This document shows, one piece after another, positions 57,931 through 64,000 of a DNA stretch of 64,000 bases. Each line of letters starts with the position of its first letter. Position 1 is the stretch's first letter. Origin of the DNA: Arthrobacter sp. TPD3018 (lineage in GTDB: Bacteria > Pseudomonadota > Alphaproteobacteria > Sphingomonadales > Sphingomonadaceae); assembly GCA_003075315.1 (NCBI GenBank), contig QDFQ01000002.1:210821-274820 (forward strand). Direction: 5' to 3'. The translations under genes were made by a program, and so were the position numbers. Below the pieces are notes generated by a model. The model ran no database searches and was not told the origin of the DNA. It worked only from the letters and a program-made list of their open reading frames with translations.

Positions 57931-58206
57931 ATGACGATGATCGATCCCCCGACGCCCTGTGACGCCCGTGTCGAGGCGATCCGGGCAAACCTGCGGCTTG
58001 CCCTGTCCGATCAGGTGAAGGCGTGGGGGGTGCCGCAATCGACGGCGGCCGCGCGGCTCGGCATCGGCCGCTCGACGCTCAACAACATTCTCAATCACGA
58101 CAATCGCAGGATTTCGATCGCGTCACTGATCACGATGCTGCTGCGCGCCGGCGCCGATGTGTCGGTGGAGGTGGCACTCGCGCCTGCTTGGCCTGACGCG
58201 CAATGA
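57931..58206 (+). CDS. Small XRE-like helix-turn-helix protein
   Basis: 91 residues. A central helix-turn-helix (QSTAAARLGIGRSTLNNILNH) followed by ISIASLITMLLRAGADVSVEV, as in one-domain XRE/Cro-type regulators. The usual second dimerisation domain is absent. It lies 48 bp after the TonB receptor gene, behind a hairpin, so its expression may depend on readthrough. It could be the receptor's regulator or an antitoxin-like protein; no toxin is adjacent. Confidence 0.75.
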   Translation: MTMIDPPTPCDARVEAIRANLRLALSDQVKAWGVPQSTAAARLGIGRSTLNNILNHDNRRISIASLITMLLRAGADVSVEVALAPAWPDAQ

Positions 58207-58218
58207 GGCACCGAATGC

Positions 58219-58293
58219 GTCATTGCGAGCGAAGCGTGGCAATCCAGGGCGTCTTGGTCCGGCTCTGGATTGCTTCGGCCCGCTCGCAATGAC
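58219..58293. repeat. Intergenic palindromic repeat, family A (inverted copy)
   Basis: 75-bp element, GTCATTGCGAGCG to CGCTCGCAATGAC. Its centre (CCAGGGCGTCTTGGTCCGG) is nearly the reverse complement of the centre of the copy at 10988. It lies between the convergent XRE and enoyl-CoA hydratase genes. Confidence 0.85.
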
Positions 58294-58338
58294 GGACTGG
58301 AAACCGGCCTGTCCCCAATAGGGACCGGCAGAGCGGGC

Positions 58339-59115
58339 CTACCGCCCGGACCAATTCCCCGGCCGCTTCTCGACGAAGGCCGCCATGCCCTCCTTCTGGT
58401 CCGCCGTACCGAACAGTCCGTTGAACAGCCGCCGCTCGAACTGGATGCCCTGCGCCAGCGGCGTTTCGAACGCGGCGTTCACCATCTCCTTGTTCGCCAG
58501 TACCGCGAGCGGCGCCATCGCGGCGATCGACGCGGCGGTCTTCACCGCCTCCTCGACCAGATCGGCGGCCGGGATGATCCGGCTGACGAGGCCGGCGCGC
58601 TCCGCCTCAGCCGCATCCATCATCCGCCCGGTCAGGCACATTTCCATCGCCTTGGCCTTGCCGACCGCACGGGCGAGCCGCTGCGACCCGCCCATGCCGG
58701 GGCTGACCGCCAGTTTCACTTCCGGCTGGCCGAACTTGGCGGTGTCGGCGGCGAGGATGAAGTCGCACATCATGGCAAGCTCGCAGCCGCCGCCCAGCGC
58801 ATAGCCGGCAACCGCAGCGATCACGGGCTTGCGCGTCTGCGTCAGCCGCTCATAGCCCGCGAAATGGTTGGTGCCGTACATGGCGGCGAAGTCCATCGCC
58901 GCCATTTCCTTGATGTCCGCGCCCGCCGCGAACGCCTTGGCGCTACCGGTCAGCACCGCACAGCCCTGGCTCGCGTCGGCATCGAAGGCCGCAAGCGCCG
59001 CCAGCAGATCGGCCAGCACCTGCGCGTTGAGCGCGTTCAGCGCCTCCGGCCGGTTGAGCGTAATGAGCGTCACGGCATCGCGCCGCTCGACGAGGATGGT
59101 CTGATAATCGGACAT
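58339..59115 (-). CDS. Enoyl-CoA hydratase
   Basis: 258 residues, typical length. [35 protein letters not shown] and [19 protein letters not shown] carry the oxyanion glycines. The catalytic glutamates of hydratases are seen as the Glu in GGCELAM and the Glu in [13 protein letters not shown]. It hydrates trans-2-enoyl-CoA in beta-oxidation. It lies 12 bp downstream of the HIBCH gene, so the two are one unit, probably for valine or fatty-acid degradation. Confidence 0.94.
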   Translation of the reverse strand: MSDYQTILVERRDAVTLITLNRPEALNALNAQVLADLLAALAAFDADASQGCAVLTGSAKAFAAGADIKEMAAMDFAAMYGTNHFAGYERLTQTRKPVIAAVAGYALGGGCELAMMCDFILAADTAKFGQPEVKLAVSPGMGGSQRLARAVGKAKAMEMCLTGRMMDAAEAERAGLVSRIIPAADLVEEAVKTAASIAAMAPLAVLANKEMVNAAFETPLAQGIQFERRLFNGLFGTADQKEGMAAFVEKRPGNWSGR

Positions 59116-59127
59116 GCGGGCCTCTCC

Positions 59128-60195
59128 TTAATTTGGCGTCCACGCCTCGGCGGGCGGCAAAGGTGCGAAGATCTGATCGATCAGGTGATCGGTCACGGCC
59201 TCCGGCGTCGCCGGGTTCCAGCGCGGACTATTATCCTTGTCGACGATCACCGCGCGCACGCCTTCCAGAAAATCGTGGCGCTGCACGACATGCGTCGCGA
59301 CCGCATATTCCTGTACCATTTCGTCGGCGAAGCTCTGCATCAGGCTGCCGTCGTACAGCAGGCGCAGCGACACTTTCATCGACTGCGGCGACTTGGTATT
59401 CAGGATCGCGAGCTGCTGCGCGGCGAAGTCGCCCCCATCCGCCTCCAACGCCGCGAACACCTCCTCCAGCGTGTCGGAGGCGAACAGCCGGTCGATGTCT
59501 CCCCGATGGTCGACCAGCCCCGCATGCGGGGCCGCGACGCTCGCCGCGGTCAGGATTGCATCGATACCGTGCGGGTCGGCGGCGATCGCGTCCTTCACCT
59601 CGGGCAGCGCACTGGCGGGCAGATAATGCGTCGCGAGGCCCAGCGCATGCGCCTCCGCCCCGTCGAGCCGGTGGCCGGTCAGCGCGATGAACTGGCCGAT
59701 CCGCCCAGGCAGGCGCGATAGATACCAACCGCCGCCGACGTCGGGGAACAGGCCGATCCCCGTTTCCGGCATCGCGAACTTGGTGTTCTCGGTCGCGACG
59801 CGATAGCGGCACGGCAGCGAAATGCCGACGCCGCCGCCCATCGTCACGCCATCCATGAACGCGACGGTCGACTTGGCATAGGCGAACAGCCGGTGATTGA
59901 GCTGATATTCGGTATAGAAGAACGCCCGCGCCGCCGCGCCATCGCCCGCGCCACTGTCGGCGAGCATGCGGATGTCGCCGCCCGCGCAGAAGCCGCGCGC
60001 GCCCTTGGGATCGCCGTCCGCCGAGGGCGCGTGGTCGATCATCACCGCCGCGATGCCGGCATCCGTGCGCCACTCCTCCAGCGCCGCGAGCATCGCCTCG
60101 CACATCGCCATGTTCAGCGCATGGAGCGCGCGCGGCCGGTGCAACCGCAGGCGCCCGAGCGCGCCATTGATCTCGATCAAAACATCCTGGGTCAT
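59128..60195 (-). CDS. 3-hydroxyisobutyryl-CoA hydrolase
   Basis: 355 residues from the ATG at 60195, preferred because the family N-terminus (INGALGRLRLHRPRALHALN) begins after it. Crotonase fold with CAGGDIRMLADSGAG, FMDGVTMGGGVGI and FPDVGGGWYLSRLPG. Its long C-terminus is typical of HIBCH proteins, not hydratases. It cleaves 3-hydroxyisobutyryl-CoA in valine catabolism. Upstream is the divergent hybrid kinase gene. Confidence 0.92.
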   Translation of the reverse strand: MTQDVLIEINGALGRLRLHRPRALHALNMAMCEAMLAALEEWRTDAGIAAVMIDHAPSADGDPKGARGFCAGGDIRMLADSGAGDGAAARAFFYTEYQLNHRLFAYAKSTVAFMDGVTMGGGVGISLPCRYRVATENTKFAMPETGIGLFPDVGGGWYLSRLPGRIGQFIALTGHRLDGAEAHALGLATHYLPASALPEVKDAIAADPHGIDAILTAASVAAPHAGLVDHRGDIDRLFASDTLEEVFAALEADGGDFAAQQLAILNTKSPQSMKVSLRLLYDGSLMQSFADEMVQEYAVATHVVQRHDFLEGVRAVIVDKDNSPRWNPATPEAVTDHLIDQIFAPLPPAEAWTPN

Positions 60196-60299
60196 GCATG
60201 TGAGCTTTGGCGAGCGGCAGGCCGCGCGTCCATACCGATCCGACGAAATGGCCTGCCTAAGGGTTTGACTCACGCCCAACCCCGGCCCATTTCAACAGC

Positions 60300-63200
60300 A
60301 TGCCCGTGTTGCGTCCAGAACAGACTCTTGATTCCGCCCCCCAATGGCCACTGGGTGGCGGGGGCTGCGGTGCGCTGATCCGCGATCATGACTGGTCCGC
60401 GACGCCGCTGGGGCCGGTCGCCGACTGGTCGGGCGCACTACGCACGACGGTCGCCAATATCGTTAACTCACCGGTGCCCAAGGTGCTGATGTGGGGGCCG
60501 GCCAACGTCCTGATCTACAACGACGCCTACACCGCCATCGCGGGCGACAAGCATCCGGCGGCGCTCGGCGGCACCGCCGAAGGCGTCTGGCCGGAAATCT
60601 GGGAGTGGAACCGCGCGATCCTGGCGCGCGGCGCGACCGGGGAGGTCGTCGCCTATCGCGACCAGCCGATGACGCTGCTACGCGACGGCGTACCGCAGAC
60701 CTTTTTCCTCGATCTGTTCTACACCCCCGTCTATCTCGACGACGGCACGGTCGGCGGGGTGATGTGTACCGCGATCGACAATACCGCACGTATCGGTGCC
60801 GAAGCCGCCGTCGCGCATAGCGCCGCGGAACTGCGCTCGATCACCGACGCGCTGCCGGTGCTGATCTCTTACATCGACCGCGACCTCACCTACCGCTTCG
60901 CGAACAATGCCTATCAGGACTGGTTCGGCCGCGCGCCGAAGGATGTCGTCGGGCGTCACCTGCGCGAAGTGATCGGCGAGGTAAGCTATGCCGAACGCCT
61001 GCCGCTCATTCAGCGTGCGCTGGCAGGCGAGCCGATCCGGTCGGAGGGGCGGCTATCGCACCGCGACGGCAGCTTCCACGGCGTCGACATCCGCTATCTG
61101 CCGCGCTTCGACGATAAGGGCGAGGTGCTCGGCATCCACGTCCTCGCCAACGATATCGAAGAGCGTGCGCAACGCGAAGCGGCGGTCCGCCGCAGCAACG
61201 AACGCTTCCGCGGCGCGATGGAGGCGGTCCATGGCGTCCTGTGGACCAATTCGCGCGATGGTCAGATGACCGGCGAACAGCCCGGCTGGGCGGCGCTGAC
61301 CGGGCAGTCGCGCGAAGACTATGCCGGCTATGGCTGGGCGAATGCCGTCCATCCCGAGGATGCCGAAGCGACCGTCGCCGCCTGGAATGCCGCGGTCGCC
61401 GCCAAGTCGGTCTTCGTGTTCGAACATCGCGTCCGCCGCCATGACGGCGCATGGCGCAACTGCCTGATCCGCGCGCAGCCGATCACGGATGCCGACGGCG
61501 AAATCGTCGAATGGGTCGGCGTCCATACCGACATCACCGAACAGCGCGCCGCCGAACAGTCGCTGCGCGATCAGGCCGAGCATCTGCAACGCCAGGTCCG
61601 CCATCGCGAACGGGCCGAGGAACAGCTGCGCCACCTCAACGAACATCTCGAAGCGCGCGTCATCTCCGAAATCGGCGAGCGTCGCCGCGCCGAGGCAGCG
61701 TTGGCCCAGGCGCAGAAGATGGAGACGATCGGCAAGCTGACCGGCGGCGTCGCGCACGATTTCAACAATTTGCTGCAGGTCGTGTCGGGCAACCTTCAAT
61801 TGCTCGCCAAGGATATCGCCGGCAACGATCGCGCCGAACGCCGCGTCGCCAATGCGATGGCGGGCGTGTCGCGCGGGTCGAAGCTCGCCGCGCAGCTGCT
61901 CGCCTTCGGCCGGCGGCAGGCGCTGGAGCCCAAGGTCGTCAACGTCACCCGCTTCGTCCAGGGCATGGACGACATGCTGCGCCGCGCGATCGGCGAGGGC
62001 GTCGAGGTGGAGACGGTGTTCGGCGGCGGCCTGTGGAATTGCTTCATCGATCCTGCGCAGATCGAGAACGCGCTGCTCAACCTCGCGATCAACGCGCGTG
62101 ACGCGATGAGCGGTCAGGGTAAGCTGACCATCGAACTGTCCAACGCGCATCTCGACGACGCCTATGCCCGCACCCATGACGAGGTCGAGCCGGGCCAGTA
62201 CGTCATGCTCGCGGTCAGCGACACGGGCACCGGCATGCCGCCCGAAATCGTCGACAAGGTCTTCGAACCCTTCTTCTCGACCAAGTCCGAGGGCAAGGGC
62301 TCGGGCCTCGGCCTCTCCATGGTCTATGGCTTCGTCAAACAGTCGGGCGGCCATGTGAAGATCTATTCGGAGCCCGGCCACGGCACGACGATCAAACTGT
62401 ACCTGCCGCGCAGCATGGACAGTGAGGACGTCGAGGTCATCGTCAACACCGGCGCGATCGAGGGCGGCACCGAAACGGTGCTGGTCGTCGAGGACGACGA
62501 CGAGGTGCGCGCCACCGTGGTCGAGATGCTGGGCGATCTCGGCTATCGCGTGCTGAAGGCGGTGGACGCGCAAAGCGCGCTCAGCGTCATCGAAAGCGGC
62601 ATCCCGATCGACATGCTGTTCACCGACGTGGTGATGCCCGGCACGCTCAAGAGTCCGGAATTAGCCCGCAAGGCGAAGGAGCGGCTGCCCGAGCTCGCGG
62701 TGCTGTTCACCAGTGGCTATACCGAAAATTCGATCGTCCATGGCGGTCGCCTCGACGCCGGCGTCGAGCTGCTGTCGAAGCCGTACACGCGCGAGGCGCT
62801 GGCCCGGAAGTTCCGCACGGTGCTGGCCAACCAGCGTCAGCGCAGCGCCAGTCTCGCCGCGCGCGACCTGACGACGGCGCCCGCCCCGCTGCGCAGCGCC
62901 GCGGGCGCGGCGGGACAGGTCACGGTCCTGCTGGTCGAGGATGACGAGGTGATCCGCGCGACCACCGCCGAAATGCTGCAGGCCAGCGGCTATGTCGTCG
63001 TCGATGCGGCGAGCGCGGAGGATGCCGCCACCGCGCTCCAGACCGTACCGATCGACGTGTTGGTCACCGACGTCAATCTGCCCGGCGCCTCCGGCCCGGC
63101 CTTCGCGGCCCGCGCGCGCGATCTGCGTCCGGGCGTCGGCATCGTCTTCGCGACCGGCGACACGGCGGGCGTGCCGCCGGGCACGGGCGCGGTGCTGCTC

Positions 63201-63302
63201 GCCAAACCTTATGGTGCCGATGCGCTGCAGGCCGCGATCGCCGCAGCACGGACGGGCGAGACGCAGGTGCATGCGCGCAGGCTGGAACGCGAGGCGGACT
63301 GA
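60300..63302 (+). CDS. Soluble PAS hybrid histidine kinase with two receiver domains
   Basis: 1000 residues with no membrane segment. The N-terminal region (LIRDHDWSATPLGPVADW) resembles the PAS-like entry of a group of cytoplasmic kinases. Two more PAS domains follow (residues about 175-295 and 305-430), then a coiled coil. The H-box is GGVAHDFNNLLQ with His486 and the ATPase N and G boxes are NLAINARDAM and GKGSGLGLSMVYG. Two receiver domains end the chain, with phosphoacceptor candidates Asp776 (FTDVVMPG) and Asp924 (VTDVNLPG). It probably autophosphorylates and relays to a separate Hpt protein or regulator not encoded next to it. Confidence 0.93.
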   Translation: MPVLRPEQTLDSAPQWPLGGGGCGALIRDHDWSATPLGPVADWSGALRTTVANIVNSPVPKVLMWGPANVLIYNDAYTAIAGDKHPAALGGTAEGVWPEIWEWNRAILARGATGEVVAYRDQPMTLLRDGVPQTFFLDLFYTPVYLDDGTVGGVMCTAIDNTARIGAEAAVAHSAAELRSITDALPVLISYIDRDLTYRFANNAYQDWFGRAPKDVVGRHLREVIGEVSYAERLPLIQRALAGEPIRSEGRLSHRDGSFHGVDIRYLPRFDDKGEVLGIHVLANDIEERAQREAAVRRSNERFRGAMEAVHGVLWTNSRDGQMTGEQPGWAALTGQSREDYAGYGWANAVHPEDAEATVAAWNAAVAAKSVFVFEHRVRRHDGAWRNCLIRAQPITDADGEIVEWVGVHTDITEQRAAEQSLRDQAEHLQRQVRHRERAEEQLRHLNEHLEARVISEIGERRRAEAALAQAQKMETIGKLTGGVAHDFNNLLQVVSGNLQLLAKDIAGNDRAERRVANAMAGVSRGSKLAAQLLAFGRRQALEPKVVNVTRFVQGMDDMLRRAIGEGVEVETVFGGGLWNCFIDPAQIENALLNLAINARDAMSGQGKLTIELSNAHLDDAYARTHDEVEPGQYVMLAVSDTGTGMPPEIVDKVFEPFFSTKSEGKGSGLGLSMVYGFVKQSGGHVKIYSEPGHGTTIKLYLPRSMDSEDVEVIVNTGAIEGGTETVLVVEDDDEVRATVVEMLGDLGYRVLKAVDAQSALSVIESGIPIDMLFTDVVMPGTLKSPELARKAKERLPELAVLFTSGYTENSIVHGGRLDAGVELLSKPYTREALARKFRTVLANQRQRSASLAARDLTTAPAPLRSAAGAAGQVTVLLVEDDEVIRATTAEMLQASGYVVVDAASAEDAATALQTVPIDVLVTDVNLPGASGPAFAARARDLRPGVGIVFATGDTAGVPPGTGAVLLAKPYGADALQAAIAAARTGETQVHARRLEREAD

Positions 63303-63325
63303 CGGAACCGGGGGCGGCCGCGCCC

Positions 63326-63826
63326 TCAGCCGAACGGCAATTCGCCGTCGCGTCGTTCCAGCGCCAGCAATTGCGCCTTCACCGTCATGCCGCCCGCAAA
63401 GCCGGTCAGCTTGCCCGTCGATCCGACGACGCGGTGGCAGGGCACGATGATCGAGATCGGATTGCGCCCGTTCGCTGCGCCCACCGCCCGCGACGCATCC
63501 GGCCGGCCCAGCGCTCGCGCGATCGCGCCATAGCTGCGCGTCTCGCCATAGGGGATGGTCAGCAGCGCCGCCCACACCGCCTTTTGAAAGTCGGTCCCGC
63601 GCAGATCAAGCGGCACGTCGAAGACCCGCCATTCACCTGCGAAATAGGACGTCAGTTGCGCTGCCGCGGCCCGCAGTATTGCATGGTCGTCCCCCTGCAC
63701 CGTCGTCGCCAACGGCACCCGCCGGGGATCCTCCTCCGGCCACAGCACGGCGACGAGACCGGCGTCACTCGCCACCAGCGTCAGAACACCCACGGGGGAA
63801 ACGAGGCGCGTGGCGGCGAGCGTCAT
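63326..63826 (-). CDS. ogt: Methylated-DNA-protein-cysteine methyltransferase
   Basis: 166 residues. The acceptor Cys130 lies in IIVPCHRVVGS; the helix-turn-helix region is YGAIARALGRPDASRAVGAA. It transfers alkyl groups from O6-alkylguanine to itself. The gene lies 24 bp from the converging histidine kinase gene. Confidence 0.95.
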   Translation of the reverse strand: MTLAATRLVSPVGVLTLVASDAGLVAVLWPEEDPRRVPLATTVQGDDHAILRAAAAQLTSYFAGEWRVFDVPLDLRGTDFQKAVWAALLTIPYGETRSYGAIARALGRPDASRAVGAANGRNPISIIVPCHRVVGSTGKLTGFAGGMTVKAQLLALERRDGELPFG

Positions 63827-63867
63827 GGCGTCCGGGCTAACCCGAACGCCGACGTCGGGAAAGCCCG

Positions 63868-64000
63868 TCAGTTGCGCAGCGAATCCGGCACGATCCCGCC
63901 ATTCTCGGCCAGCTTCGCCATCACCGCCTTGTGCAGCGCGATATTCTGTTCGGCGCTGCCGTCTTCGCCCGCATGGACGCCCAGTTCCTGCCCCAGTTCG
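63868..64000 (-). CDS. Unrecognised gene, C-terminal part (cut by window edge)
   Basis: The last 43 residues are readable on the minus strand to a TGA at 63868-63870, ending KLAENGGIVPDSLRN. The rest is outside the window. No family could be named from this fragment. The start would lie beyond position 64000. Confidence 0.6.
   Translation of the reverse strand, partial: ELGQELGVHAGEDGSAEQNIALHKAVMAKLAENGGIVPDSLRN

Overview
The window is 64 kb of high-GC bacterial chromosome. It most likely comes from a Sphingomonas-type alphaproteobacterium (Sphingomonadaceae). The evidence is a large TonB-dependent receptor with the DIVVTGSRI motif behind its signal peptide, a NodT-type outer-membrane lipoprotein, PaoABC-like molybdenum dehydrogenase genes, a CYP153-like cytochrome P450, hslVU, and abundant short palindromic intergenic repeats. 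I see no insertion sequence, integrase, CRISPR array, rRNA or convincing tRNA. Both edge genes are cut by the window.

Layout. 0-5 kb: end of an ECF-type sigma factor, a von Willebrand A lipoprotein, a membrane/TPR protein, der and a stand-alone Hpt protein. 5-12 kb: threonine aldolase, queG, a NatAB-like ABC exporter, the P450 behind a TGACA/TGTCA dyad, and a Tat-exported MsrB. 12-20 kb: a CHAP amidase-like protein, a GPH sugar symporter, acyl-CoA dehydrogenase, an SDR and malic enzyme. 20-27 kb: a compact ParE-type toxin-antitoxin pair wedged in front of mutS, then hslVU and a small holin/endolysin cassette. 27-36 kb: SulP transporter, sdhC-sdhD-sdhA (sdhB is not here), two tandem soluble chemoreceptors with globin-like N-termini, an SDR and prmA. 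36-40 kb: phenylalanine hydroxylase, a DUF2459 protein, a hydrolase, and a lipoprotein/GDPD pair.

40-48 kb is a molybdenum-enzyme island: small [2Fe-2S], FAD and large subunits of a PaoABC-type oxidoreductase, a second large subunit with no small subunits of its own, an XdhC-type maturation factor and a MobA-like nucleotidyltransferase. 48-54 kb is a MacAB/NodT tripartite export operon. 54-64 kb holds the TonB receptor with a small XRE regulator, enoyl-CoA hydratases and 3-hydroxyisobutyryl-CoA hydrolase, a soluble PAS hybrid histidine kinase with two receiver domains, and ogt.

A window-wide pattern is the placement of 75-130 bp imperfect palindromes of several families. Nine of the eleven convergent gene junctions carry at least one, while only one of the ten divergent junctions does. 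This suggests a role as bidirectional terminators or 3'-end elements. Functions are assigned from motifs recognised by eye; no database search was run.
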